From contig JAMPCN010000003.1 of assembly GCA_023666125.1 (NCBI GenBank), positions 1 through 64,000 on the forward strand: DNA of 64,000 nt. The letters are read 5' to 3'. Origin of the DNA: Bacillus sp. (in: firmicutes). Its GTDB lineage: Bacteria > Bacillota > Clostridia > Lachnospirales > Lachnospiraceae. Of the stretch, positions 17,149 through 26,073 are shown in pieces. Both the position numbers and the translations under genes were made by a program. How positions within the stretch are numbered: the first letter of the stretch is position 1; the number at the start of each line of letters is the position of its first letter. The notes under the pieces are model-generated. The model saw only the letters and a program-made list of their open reading frames with translations, made no database searches and had not been told where the DNA came from.

Positions 17149-17662
17149 GAAGATAGCTGTAAATGATATAGAGTATGAAGTTCTTAAATTATTGGGAAAA
17201 GGAAAGGGCGGATATTCTTATCTGGCTTATGATGGAATAAAAAAGTACGTCTTAAAGCAGATACATCATGAACCTTGTGATTATTATCAATTCGGAAATA
17301 AAATCGAGGCGGAGATAAGGGACTATAACAGACTGAAAAAAATCGGAATAAGAATGCCTGAAATGATTGACGTTGATGTAAAAAACGAGCGCATTCTGAA
17401 AGATTTTATTGATGGTGAGACGATTTCTGAACTGATTTTACAGGATAGGATGAAAGACGATTATCTCCGTCAGATGTACGGCATGTGTGAACTGTTATAT
17501 GCCGCGCATACGAATATAGATTACTTCCCTACTAATTTTGTAGTGCAAAAAGAAGAACTCTATTATATTGATTTTGAATGTAACGAATATACGGACGAAT
17601 GGAATTTTGAAAACTGGGGCGTTAAATATTGGTCGAAAACGCCGGAGGTTATATCCTCTTAA
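17141..17662 (+). CDS. Small protein-kinase-fold protein
   Basis: 173 residues from ATG 17141, which overlaps the phosphatase stop codon (translational coupling). Signs of a kinase fold are the glycine loop GKGKGGYSYLA, the lysine in YVLKQI, a catalytic-loop-like YFPTNFVV in the position of HxxPxN, and DFE where kinases have DFG. It is much shorter than a Ser/Thr kinase and resembles the lipopolysaccharide-kinase/RIO-like group. Substrate unknown. The 3-prime end overlaps the convergent acetyltransferase gene by 14 bases. Confidence 0.7.
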   Translation: MNEKIAVNDIEYEVLKLLGKGKGGYSYLAYDGIKKYVLKQIHHEPCDYYQFGNKIEAEIRDYNRLKKIGIRMPEMIDVDVKNERILKDFIDGETISELILQDRMKDDYLRQMYGMCELLYAAHTNIDYFPTNFVVQKEELYYIDFECNEYTDEWNFENWGVKYWSKTPEVISS

Positions 17663-18104
17663 ACAACCTCGCACTCCAAAACTCCATCCCCATTTCCTCC
17701 AAATAGAAGTGCATAACAGCCTTATAATTCTTCGTTGCCGTACTTAACAGGATATAGGGAACAGACTCTTTTTTCAGAGTGTTTTCTATCGTTTCAAATA
17801 ATTGTCTGCCGATGCCTAAAGAACGGAATTTTTGTTGGACAAAAATTTCTTCCAATTCAAAATATGTGGTACCATGCTGCATAATGGAATTGTCTTTTTC
17901 AGCAGTGCAGACTTTGCCGAAAGCATAGCCGATAATTTCAGAATCATTTTGAACGGTGAAAATACGTCTGCCCTTCAAATCGCTTTTCTCATTTTTTCGG
18001 TAGCCGTAACAGCTTTGTTCCCGTTCCCATTCGGCTGAAAGCGAAAGTAAGTCATGCAGTAAGATATTGTTTAAGGAAGCTTCTTGTATTTGTACCGGTA
18101 TCAT
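17649..18104 (-). CDS. GNAT-family N-acetyltransferase
   Basis: 151 residues from the start at 18104, chosen because AAAGGAGGA precedes it at ideal distance. The acetyl-CoA binding motif is FRSLGIGRQLFETIE, preceded by the beta strand YFELEEIFV, with a C-terminal NYKAVMHFYLEEMGMEF typical of the family. Substrate unknown. It is transcribed towards the kinase-like gene and overlaps it tail to tail by 14 bases, so the two stop codons sit inside each other's coding sequence. Confidence 0.85.
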   Translation of the reverse strand: MIPVQIQEASLNNILLHDLLSLSAEWEREQSCYGYRKNEKSDLKGRRIFTVQNDSEIIGYAFGKVCTAEKDNSIMQHGTTYFELEEIFVQQKFRSLGIGRQLFETIENTLKKESVPYILLSTATKNYKAVMHFYLEEMGMEFWSARLFKRI

Positions 18105-18183
18105 AAAAATGTCCTCCTTTATCATATCCAACATATCATAGAAGTTTTGGCAAATCAATCATTTAGTCAGTGAGTGATGCGGA

Positions 18184-19831
18184 TTAGTCCGGGAGCGTAT
18201 AAAAGATCGTATACCAGCATTGGTTTCCTGTTTGCAATTCTTTAGCAGCGGCAATGCGATATCCGGCATTTAGGATATCGTCTTCCGCAAGATGATATTC
18301 TCCTGCGTAAACCAATGCAATACAATGATAGGATTGCCGGGATATGTTATCTTTGACTGTCTGGTTGTAGGAAATATTCTGCTGTAACAGTTCATCCGTA
18401 TATGCAAAGAGAAAAATGTTGCGCCACAGCTTATTGTTTTTATAGTTATCCAGATTGTGCATATTGTTGTATTCCGCTTGTCCGTAATTTGATGTTTCAA
18501 TCCCCTGTTCCAGACAATAATCCGACAAAAGCATAGTGACAAGAATATCTCCTTCAGAGGAGTGACTATTCAGCATGCGATAGGCATCATGCCATGATTC
18601 CTGTTGCTCTTGGGTTAAAAGCGGGCAGAAGCAGGACGGAAGAATCCTTATAAAGGAAAATATGAGTAGAAGCCATATCAGGCCATAAACTGTTTTGGAA
18701 AGCAAAATTTTCGGGGGGGGGTGTAGTGAGTATTTGCGCGGCAGATTTTGAGAACAACCATTTTAGCAATTCGGAGGCGGAAACGAGACCGAGCAGGATA
18801 ATGTATGGATACCATAGCTGCAGATAATATGTGTAATTCGTGCCTTGGTTTTCTGCGATATGAAACAATGGCAGGAAAATAAAAATGGTCTGGCACAATT
18901 CATAGCTCATTTCCGGACAAAAGCGACGGGACTTAATCATACGGCAGATATTGTATAGTATTCCGATTATGGCAAATAATACGACAGGTCCATAGTAAAG
19001 CGACAGTTTGATAATCTGCGCTGTCGAGTAAGCGGAATCGCCGGTAAGGGTCTGCCCCTGGGCAATCGGAAATACCTCCGAGAAATAAAGAGGGAATAGC
19101 GTATGGATTATCAGGACGGACAGGCATCCTATAAGAATGCCGTACAAAATCATTTTCATGCAATCTTTCCTGGAATGGAGAAACAGATAGACGCACAATC
19201 CGATTAAAATAAGTACAAAATATTGTTTGATATAGAATAAACTTACCATGATAACGGCATAGAACAGAGGGCGGTATCGCTCCTGCCGTTCATCTATGCA
19301 AAGTAAAGTCATGAGAATAACAGAGGCAGTTAAACCCCATTGGTCGGGGAATGCGCCGCCGAATGAAGAATACCGCCAGTAACATGTCTGAAACAGCAGC
19401 ATTCCGATAAGAGACAATAGCCGTTTTTTGGTTTTCATAAAAAGAAGATGATAAAAGAAAACTGCGCCGGTTATTTCGATAATCAAAGTCAGCAGTTGAC
19501 AGATTTGTAAAGCGCTTAACGGCGTGACGGAAAACAGGCGGATAAATGGACTCATAAGAAGCGGCACAAGAATACCGTAAATACTTGTGACGGCAGGTAT
19601 ATTGTGTTCAAGTGCAGAAAGCGCATAAGGATTGTGGCCATAAGCAAATTGACGGGCAACGGCAACGCCGGTCATTTCCCGAAGTTCTCTCGGAGTGCCA
19701 TAAGCAAAGATAAAATATCCTTTTTGCAGTGTGAAAAAAATATATAATGCCAATAAAAAACAGCAACAGCCCGTATATACTATTTTGGGCAGCATTCTTT
19801 TTGCTTCTTTTGTGCCAGCAAGTAATTTCAT
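18184..19831 (-). pseudogene. Polytopic GT-C-like membrane protein split by a nine-base G tract
   Basis: Two reading frames, 19831-18587 (414 residues) and 18705-18184 (173 residues), overlap in different frames. The break is at a run of nine G (nine C on the coding strand) at 18713-18721. With eight C the frames join without any stop into one 548-residue protein: the whole interval is 3x549+1 bases, exactly one base too long. The first part has about ten hydrophobic segments and resembles GT-C glycosyltransferases (GAFPDQWGLTAS, polar segments between helices). The second part starts with one more transmembrane segment (YGLIWLLLIFSF) and a soluble tail (residues about 30-173) with HDAYRMLNSHS and GDILVTMLLSDY. 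In the sequenced state translation ends with about 42 shifted residues. It may be phase-variable, a real lesion, or a sequencing error. Confidence 0.75.
18713..18721 (-). repeat. Homopolymeric G9/C9 tract, candidate contingency locus
   Basis: Nine consecutive G in a genome of moderate GC content, placed inside a reading frame so that loss of one base restores the full gene. Such tracts change length by slipped-strand mispairing. Confidence 0.7.
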
Positions 19832-19958
19832 CTTTTTTTACATCCTTATATTATATAGATTTAGAAATAGGCCATATTGAGCTAAAACATGAAACCATAT
19901 TAGGTCAATTTACCTCTGATGTCAATAGGCCAAGCTGCTATGATCACGGTAAATATAG

Positions 19959-19987
19959 TTGACAGTGTTTTTAATATATATTACTAT
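19959..19987 (+). promoter_or_regulatory. Promoter of the DUF6056-like membrane gene
   Basis: TTGACA (19959-19964), 17-base spacer, TACTAT (19982-19987), 45 bases before the start codon. The same 200-base interval must also hold the divergent promoter of the broken membrane gene. Confidence 0.75.
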
Positions 19988-20032
19988 AAAAAACAATGAA
20001 AATAAAGAAAGTATGGATGGGAGCAAGAGATA

Positions 20033-21403
20033 ATGAATCAGATTAAGAAATTATGGAATAAATATTATGACTATATTATGGTTGCTATCATATATGGAGT
20101 GTTGCATATATTTATGCATACGGATTATTGGGATGATTTAAAGATGTCGCCAATTTTGAAACAATATAATTATAATTTATTTCCTTACTTATGGGATATT
20201 TGGAATGGAGCTAGTTCAACTCTTTTTCAATACACAGTGGAGGTTGTGATAGAAGCTCTTCCAAATTTTATCTGGAAAATTTTAGATGTTATTATGATTG
20301 AAATCATATATTACTATTTTACAAAAGTAGTGAAATTATTAACTGCAAATTTTCAAGAAAAATCCTTAATTCCTCGTTTATGGATATTACTTATATTCTT
20401 TAGCTTTCCCTATTCTCTATTTGCAACAGCAGGATGGATGACGACTACCATTGTTTATACATGGGCATTATCTGCATTTTTTTATAGTTTCTATCTTTTT
20501 TTGTATTCAGTCAAAGAGGAGAGGAATATGAAGCTGCCAACTTACATTTTATATGGCGTCGCAGTTTTATATGCCGCTAATTGTAATCTGCTCGCTATTT
20601 CCATGTTGATTATTTTCCTTTTTGTTTATATAACGTGTGAGAATAAGAATAAAACTTTCCGGATATTGTTTATTGAAGGAATAATTGGCAGTGTATTAAA
20701 TATTATCATGTTTGTTGTTTCTCCGGGAAATAGAGCGCGGAATATCGAAGATGCACGCCACCATAACACCGCAGAATTATTGAATATGTCTATGGGCGGA
20801 CATTTGCGCATGGGAATTAATTCTACTTTTTATCATTTTACATCTGTTCCTAATATTATTTTATTTACTTTATGTGTGATGTTGATAGTTTGTGCATTTT
20901 ATAAAACGAAAAAAATTTTTATTAGAGTAATATCTTTTATACCGTTGCTTTTTGATGTTTTTTGGACCGGATATATGTTTTTTGCTTATACAATTACCAA
21001 TCGGACATTGACGTATATTTATCCGGATGCTTTATTTAAAACATCTCCACAATTAGAACAGTTTGTTGTTTTGGCATCGGCTATATTGATGGTTTTATTC
21101 ATATGCTATCTGGTAGCATATTTGACAGATTTTTCCAATTTGTCATGGTTTATGGTTGGATTTTTACTGTTTTTTGGATTGTTTCCATGTGTGGCAATCG
21201 GTTTTACAACAACAGTGTCTGCCTCTATAATACGTGTGGCGGGCTTTTTCTACTTTTCCATTATGCTTTGCGTATGTATACTGGGAATATCTTATAATAT
21301 TTTTAAAAATAAGTTATTGAAATATGCATTTTATGCGCTTGGCTGGATAGGCGGTTTGCTTAATATACTGCAAGTGATTCGCCATATTATAGTATATGGA
21401 TAA
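20033..21403 (+). CDS. DUF6056-like polytopic membrane protein
   Basis: 456 residues with about eleven to twelve transmembrane segments. After a short cytoplasmic start and the first helix comes an outside loop HTDYWDDLKMSPIL, an acidic pair in the position where GT-C glycosyltransferases carry their catalytic aspartates, then aromatic-rich helices. The pattern fits the DUF6056 group, proposed surface-polysaccharide glycosyltransferases. The gene is clearly more AT-rich than its neighbours, with an aromatic and isoleucine-rich composition, which may mean acquisition from another source. It diverges from the phase-variable candidate gene, another GT-C-like protein, suggesting a small surface-glycan module. 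Function unproven. Confidence 0.65.
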   Translation: MNQIKKLWNKYYDYIMVAIIYGVLHIFMHTDYWDDLKMSPILKQYNYNLFPYLWDIWNGASSTLFQYTVEVVIEALPNFIWKILDVIMIEIIYYYFTKVVKLLTANFQEKSLIPRLWILLIFFSFPYSLFATAGWMTTTIVYTWALSAFFYSFYLFLYSVKEERNMKLPTYILYGVAVLYAANCNLLAISMLIIFLFVYITCENKNKTFRILFIEGIIGSVLNIIMFVVSPGNRARNIEDARHHNTAELLNMSMGGHLRMGINSTFYHFTSVPNIILFTLCVMLIVCAFYKTKKIFIRVISFIPLLFDVFWTGYMFFAYTITNRTLTYIYPDALFKTSPQLEQFVVLASAILMVLFICYLVAYLTDFSNLSWFMVGFLLFFGLFPCVAIGFTTTVSASIIRVAGFFYFSIMLCVCILGISYNIFKNKLLKYAFYALGWIGGLLNILQVIRHIIVYG

Positions 21404-21446
21404 TGTGTCGCAGATATAATAATATAAAATTTCTAAAGAAAAAATA

Positions 21447-21475
21447 TTGACAACCGGAAAATCCGGTGATACAAT
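21447..21475 (+). promoter_or_regulatory. amt promoter with a palindrome filling the spacer
   Basis: TTGACA (21447-21452) and TACAAT (21470-21475) are 17 bases apart. The spacer contains the perfect inverted repeat ACCGGA-AAA-TCCGGT (21453-21467). A protein bound there would block polymerase, so it looks like a repressor operator. Confidence 0.75.
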
Positions 21476-21485
21476 CCAATTCATA

Positions 21486-21656
21486 AGAGCAAAGGTGCTG
21501 TGAAGAGATTCATAGTGCCTTTTTTCTTCATAGTAGAAAATTTCTCCACGCGGCTAGATAAGTCGCGGAGCGATTTTCTCGTAAATACAATAGTTTGAGA
21601 TTAGAATGTGGAGCAATGGCGCTTACAGGGATGGTAGCCATTGACTCCACTTTTTT
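21486..21656 (+). promoter_or_regulatory. amt leader with two tandem intrinsic terminators (attenuator)
   Basis: Terminator 1 (21491-21525): 14-base stem with a GAGA loop and six T. Terminator 2 (21608-21656): 13-base stem with one bulged A and six T, ending 29 bases before the amt start codon. Upstream or overlapping each 5-prime arm is a related short motif, AGC-AAAGGT-GCT (21488-21499) and AGC-AATGGC-GCT (21612-21623), which can fold as a small hairpin with a six-base loop having A first and G fourth. Forming it would break the terminator. This is the logic of ANTAR-protein antitermination, known for nitrogen genes. Between them lies a further long imperfect stem (about 21535-21580). Confidence 0.7.
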
Positions 21657-21684
21657 ATTCTTGAGCGTGTGAGGAGGAAAAATT

Positions 21685-23430
21685 ATGACAGAAGAAATGA
21701 TGAGTGCTGTAAGCGGTGAAGTGTTTGGCGTCTGGTTTCTGATTGGCGCTGCTTTGGTCTTCTGGATGCAGGCTGGTTTTGCAATGGTGGAGACCGGTTT
21801 TACCAGAGCCAAAAATGCAGGTAATATCCTGATGAAAAACCTGATGGATTTTTGTATCGGTACGGTTGTATTTATCCTGATTGGTTTTGGTTTATTGTTT
21901 GGTGAAGATTTGGTCGGGTTAATCGGAAAACCCGGATTTGATATTTTCACAAATTATGCAAATTTTGACTGGTCAAATTTTGTATTCAACCTTGTATTCT
22001 GTGCAACGACGGCAACAATCGTTTCCGGAGCTATGGCGGAAAGAACGAAATTTTTATCCTACTGTATTTATTCGGGTATTATTTCCGCACTGATTTATCC
22101 GATTGAGGCGCACTGGATTTGGGGCGGCGGCTGGCTGGCGCAGATGGGCTTCCATGATTTTGCGGGGTCTTGCGCGATTCATATGGTCGGCGGTATTTCC
22201 GCGTTGATTGGTGCGAAAATATTAGGACCGCGTATCGGTAAATTTACAAAAGATAAAGACGGTAAAGTAAAAGTAAACGCATTCCCCGGGCATAATCTTC
22301 CGATAGGCTGCCTTGGCGTATTTATCTTATGGCTTGGCTGGTATGGATTTAACGGCGCGGCATGTACGAGCGTAGAGCAGTTAGGTTCCGTTTTTGTAAC
22401 GACAACGGTTGCTCCGGCGATTGCGACAGTCGTATGTATGGTATTTACTTGGGTAAAATATGGAAAACCTGATGTTTCCATGTGTTTGAACGCTTCTTTA
22501 GCAGGTCTGGTTGCAATTACGGCGCCCTGTGATGTTGCGGATGTAACAGGCTCATTAATCATTGGTGCGGTTTCCGGACTGCTTGTTATTTTCGGTGTTT
22601 GGCTTTTGGATTATAAACTGCATATTGACGACCCGGTAGGCGCGGTAGCGGTTCATTGTTTAAACGGTATCTGGGGTACGATTGCCGTAGGACTCTTTGC
22701 AACGACGTCCGCGCCCGGAAATGACAGTGTGATCGGACTGTTTTACGGCGGCGGATTCACACAGTTAGGAATACAGTTAATTGGGTTTGCAGCGGTAGCG
22801 GCATGGACGGCGGTTACGATTACGATTGCATTTTTTGCAATTAAGGCGCTCATCGGTCTGCGCGTCAGTGAGGAAGAAGAAATTGTAGGTCTGGATTCCT
22901 GCGAGCATGGTTTGGCATCGGCTTATTCAGGATTCAGCATTATGGATATTTCTAATACAATGACGATGGATATTAATGAAAATACCAGCCTCGGTACGGA
23001 TGATTATGAAGCGGCTTCTGCGGTACAAAAGGATGCGGCAGTACCGGTTATCGCGGAATATCCGGCTGCGGAATCGGGAATGTACAAAGTCGTTATTATT
23101 GCGAAACTGTCCCGTTATGACCATTTAAAGAAAGCCATGAATGAACTTGGCGTAACCGGTATGACGGTAACGCAGGTTATGGGATGCGGTATCCAAAAAG
23201 GTTCCGGCGATAAATACCGCGGCGTTGAAATAGACGCTACATTGCTGCCGAAAGTAAAAGTAGAAGTGATTGTCAGCAAGATTCCTGTTGCAGACGTTAT
23301 CGCCTCAGCTAAGAAAGCGCTTTATACCGGACATATCGGCGATGGTAAGATTTTCGTTTACAATGTAGCAAAAGTAGTAAAAGTCCGTACAGGAGAAGAG
23401 GACTTTGCGGCATTGCAGGATGTAGAATAA
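21685..23430 (+). CDS. amt: Ammonium transporter fused to a C-terminal PII signalling domain
   Basis: 581 residues. Residues 1-395 form an Amt/Rh channel with about eleven membrane helices and both conserved pore histidines, His166 (AIHMVGG) and His324 (AVHCLNG), as well as the periplasmic-gate region FCATTATIVSGAMAER. A linker (about 396-465) is polar and Met/Asp/Ser-rich. Residues 466-581 are a complete PII (GlnB/GlnK) domain: MYKVVIIAKL, the T-loop with QKG (504-506) and KYRGVEI, the B-loop TGHIGDGKIF (548-557), and RTGEED at the end. Tyr51 of classical PII, the uridylylation site, is isoleucine here. The fusion suggests direct gating of the channel by 2-oxoglutarate, ATP and ADP. RBS GAGGAGG. 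Confidence 0.95.
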   Translation: MTEEMMSAVSGEVFGVWFLIGAALVFWMQAGFAMVETGFTRAKNAGNILMKNLMDFCIGTVVFILIGFGLLFGEDLVGLIGKPGFDIFTNYANFDWSNFVFNLVFCATTATIVSGAMAERTKFLSYCIYSGIISALIYPIEAHWIWGGGWLAQMGFHDFAGSCAIHMVGGISALIGAKILGPRIGKFTKDKDGKVKVNAFPGHNLPIGCLGVFILWLGWYGFNGAACTSVEQLGSVFVTTTVAPAIATVVCMVFTWVKYGKPDVSMCLNASLAGLVAITAPCDVADVTGSLIIGAVSGLLVIFGVWLLDYKLHIDDPVGAVAVHCLNGIWGTIAVGLFATTSAPGNDSVIGLFYGGGFTQLGIQLIGFAAVAAWTAVTITIAFFAIKALIGLRVSEEEEIVGLDSCEHGLASAYSGFSIMDISNTMTMDINENTSLGTDDYEAASAVQKDAAVPVIAEYPAAESGMYKVVIIAKLSRYDHLKKAMNELGVTGMTVTQVMGCGIQKGSGDKYRGVEIDATLLPKVKVEVIVSKIPVADVIASAKKALYTGHIGDGKIFVYNVAKVVKVRTGEEDFAALQDVE

Positions 23431-23485
23431 ATGTTATAACATAAAAATGCCATTCACTTAAATCCCTTAGTTTGTATATATGCAG

Positions 23486-23524
23486 ACTCCCCGGTGCTTC
23501 CACCACCGGGGAGTTTGTGTTTAT
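23486..23524 (+). terminator. Terminator after amt
   Basis: Perfect 11-base arms ACTCCCCGGTG / CACCGGGGAGT with a 7-base loop, followed by TTGTGTTTATT. Confidence 0.85.
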
Positions 23525-23586
23525 TATTTGTAAAATACAATAAATCCTTTTTCAGATAAATAATATAAGTAACAAATTTGTGGATA

Positions 23587-23595
23587 TGCTATAAT
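23587..23595 (+). promoter_or_regulatory. Extended -10 promoter of pyk
   Basis: TGCTATAAT (TG-n-TATAAT) with no good -35 box at the right distance. It is 37 bases before the pyruvate kinase start. Confidence 0.6.
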
Positions 23596-23631
23596 AAGAA
23601 CATTGCAGAGCGAGAAAGGAGCAGCTTAAAT

Positions 23632-25047
23632 ATGAGAAAAACCAAAATTGTATGTACATTAGGACCGTCAACGGATAATGAGGATGTGTTAAGACAGTTG
23701 ATGTTAGAGGGCATGAACGTCGCAAGGTGCAACTTCTCCCACGGCGTTTATGAGGAACATAAGAAGCGGATGGATATGGTAAAAAAACTCCGCAAGGAAG
23801 TGAAAAAACCGATAGCGATTTTACTCGACACCAAAGGACCGGAAGTCAGAGTAAAACAATTTAAGGATGGAAAAGTCACTTTAAAGGAAGACCAGCTATT
23901 TACGCTGACCTCCGAGGAGGTGGAGGGAACGCAGGACAAAGTTTCCGTTACCTATAACCGCCTTTATGAAGATTTGGAAGTGGGAATGAAAGTTCTCATT
24001 GACGACGGACTGATTGAGATGCGCGTGGAAAAGGTAGAGCAGACAAGTATCGTGTGCCGTGTTTTAAACGGCGGTACGGTTTCCAATAACAAAGGAATCA
24101 ATGTGCCGGACGTCAATTTATCGATGCCGTATGTAAGTGAAAAAGACAGAGAGGATATTCTCTTTGGCATCAGTCAGGATGTGGATTTTATAGCGGCGTC
24201 TTTTGTACAGAATAAAGAGGATATTTTGCAGCTTCGCAGACTGCTTGATAAAAACGGCGGCGAGGATATTAAAATCATCGCCAAGATTGAGAACGCACAG
24301 GGCGTGGAAAACATTGACGAAATTATAGAAGTATCCGACGGCATTATGATAGCAAGAGGCGATATGGGCGTGGAGATACCGTATGAAGAAGTACCGGTCA
24401 TCCAAAAAATGATTATTAAGAAAGTATATCAGTTGGGAAAACAGGTTATTACCGCAACACAGATGTTGGAATCCATGGTAAAAAATCCAAGACCGACCAG
24501 AGCGGAGGCAACGGATATTGCAAATGCAGTCTATGACGGTACAAGCGCAATTATGCTTTCGGGAGAAACGGCGGCAGGCGCATATCCCGTGGAAGCAGTC
24601 AAAACCATGGTGAGGATTGCGGAACGTACCGAACAGGATGTGGATTATAGAAAGCGGTTTTTTCATCATGACAGAAAAGCCAATCCCGATATTACGGATG
24701 CTATCTGCCATGCAACCTGTACGACGGCGCATGATTTGAATGCGAAAGCGATTGTCACCGTTACTAAATCCGGGCGTTCGGCAAGAATGATTTCCGGCTA
24801 TCGACCGGCAAGCGGCATTATCGGCTGCGCGACTTCCGAAAAAGTCTGCCGGCAGATTAATCTTGCCTGGGGCGTTACGCCGATTTTAATCAAAGAGGAA
24901 AAAGACGTTTATGATTTATTCGACAATGCACTGAGAGCGGCGGAGAAGATGCACCTGCTGGAAAAAGGTGATTTGACGGTCATTACATCGGGCGTACCGA
25001 TTGGCATATCTGGCACGACGAATATGATTAAGGTGCAGAATGTGTAA
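23632..25047 (+). CDS. pyk: Pyruvate kinase
   Basis: Transfers phosphate from phosphoenolpyruvate to ADP in the last step of glycolysis. The ATG at 23632 follows GAAAGGAG and gives the standard beginning MRKTKIVCTLGPS; upstream in-frame codons overlap the promoter. At 471 residues it lacks the extra C-terminal PEP-utiliser-like domain of Bacillus and Clostridium-type longer enzymes. Motifs: NFSHG, LLDTKGPEVR, the active-site block IKIIAKIENAQG, ARGDMGVEIP, ATQMLESM and DGTSAIMLSGETA. It converges on the AEC transporter gene with only three bases between the stops. Confidence 0.97.
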   Translation: MRKTKIVCTLGPSTDNEDVLRQLMLEGMNVARCNFSHGVYEEHKKRMDMVKKLRKEVKKPIAILLDTKGPEVRVKQFKDGKVTLKEDQLFTLTSEEVEGTQDKVSVTYNRLYEDLEVGMKVLIDDGLIEMRVEKVEQTSIVCRVLNGGTVSNNKGINVPDVNLSMPYVSEKDREDILFGISQDVDFIAASFVQNKEDILQLRRLLDKNGGEDIKIIAKIENAQGVENIDEIIEVSDGIMIARGDMGVEIPYEEVPVIQKMIIKKVYQLGKQVITATQMLESMVKNPRPTRAEATDIANAVYDGTSAIMLSGETAAGAYPVEAVKTMVRIAERTEQDVDYRKRFFHHDRKANPDITDAICHATCTTAHDLNAKAIVTVTKSGRSARMISGYRPASGIIGCATSEKVCRQINLAWGVTPILIKEEKDVYDLFDNALRAAEKMHLLEKGDLTVITSGVPIGISGTTNMIKVQNV

Positions 25048-25050
25048 ATG

Positions 25051-25998
25051 TTACGCAATAAACACCGCCACCACCGGAATCGTCGCCAGACTTAAAATCG
25101 TTGTCAGGATAATCCCCTGAGAAATGGTGGATTCGTCTACATGAAGCTGTTTCGAGAGCATAAGCGGCATATTCCCGGCAGGAACGGCAAGCATTAGAGC
25201 GGCGGAATTGACGATAAGAGGCTTATGGACAAACAGACCGATGACCAGCGTGAAACCGACCGGCAGCAATATCTGCCTGATAAGCGTAAACGCGTAGAGC
25301 TTCGGATGGGAAAATATCTCTTTCGGAGCCATTTGCGCTACAGAGACGCCAAGAACAAGCATGGATAAAAAAGTGGTTGTCCGTCCGGCATAAGATAAGG
25401 ACGAGGATATAATCGCTGGTACGTTAAAGTTGCCAAGATAAAATATAATCGTCAATACCGCGGAAACAGTTCCGGCATTAATAAGTTTGTGCGCCAGAGA
25501 TTCCGAAGAATCATTCTGCGTTATGGCATGCTGCTCGACGGCTGCCTTTTTTAAGGTGGCAATCCCGTAAGTATATACAAGAACATTATATACAAGATTA
25601 TTTAACGATACAAAAATAAGCGCGCCGGAACCCAGTACGGCGGACACGAGCGGAATGCCGATAAAGCCCACATTACCAAATATGGTCAACATGCGGTAAG
25701 AATAGCGGCCGGGCTGCGGCACTCTCAGTATCAGCGGAATCAGATATGCAAACAGCAGTAAAACCGCATAGGAAACCAGCACGACGCACAGACCGACGCC
25801 CAATTCGGAAAGAGAAACTTTCGGGGAATCGTCAAAAGCGGAACAAATTAATACGGCAGGATTTGTAACGTTTACAATTAATCCCGACAGTTGTCTGGAG
25901 GTATCTTCAGACAACATTTTTTTGCGAAAAAGAAAGATGCCGACTATAATTAAAATCATAATGATTATCATTTGTTCCAATACGACTGAAATGCTCAT
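25051..25998 (-). CDS. AEC-family transporter (auxin efflux carrier-like)
   Basis: 315 residues and about ten membrane helices. The first helix is followed by FRKKMLSEDTSRQLSGLIVNVTNPAVLI, the family N-terminal repeat with its conserved NP break, and the second repeat ends LPVGFTLVIG. Members export malate, lactate or other organic anions; the substrate here is unknown. RBS AAAGGAGT precedes the start. The 5-prime side carries two strong inverted repeats (26031-26130). Adjacent pyruvate and glycerol metabolism genes make an organic acid plausible, but that is inference. Confidence 0.88.
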   Translation of the reverse strand: MSISVVLEQMIIIMILIIVGIFLFRKKMLSEDTSRQLSGLIVNVTNPAVLICSAFDDSPKVSLSELGVGLCVVLVSYAVLLLFAYLIPLILRVPQPGRYSYRMLTIFGNVGFIGIPLVSAVLGSGALIFVSLNNLVYNVLVYTYGIATLKKAAVEQHAITQNDSSESLAHKLINAGTVSAVLTIIFYLGNFNVPAIISSSLSYAGRTTTFLSMLVLGVSVAQMAPKEIFSHPKLYAFTLIRQILLPVGFTLVIGLFVHKPLIVNSAALMLAVPAGNMPLMLSKQLHVDESTISQGIILTTILSLATIPVVAVFIA

Positions 25999-26030
25999 AA
26001 TGCTGACTCCTTTTTTTAGTTTGCAGAGCA

Positions 26031-26057
26031 GATTCGGAAAATGTCATTTTCCGAATC
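26031..26057 (-). repeat. 27-base palindrome in the AEC leader
   Basis: Perfect 13-base arms (GATTCGGAAAATG on the left) around one T, about 30 bases upstream of the AEC start codon. May be an operator or an mRNA hairpin next to the RBS. Confidence 0.6.
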
Positions 26058-26073
26058 ACGGGCTTCGCTCTAT

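Noticed and set aside
24118..24732. Long minus-strand frame opposite pyk
   Set aside because: Cys/His/Phe-rich translation typical of antisense frames; no RBS.
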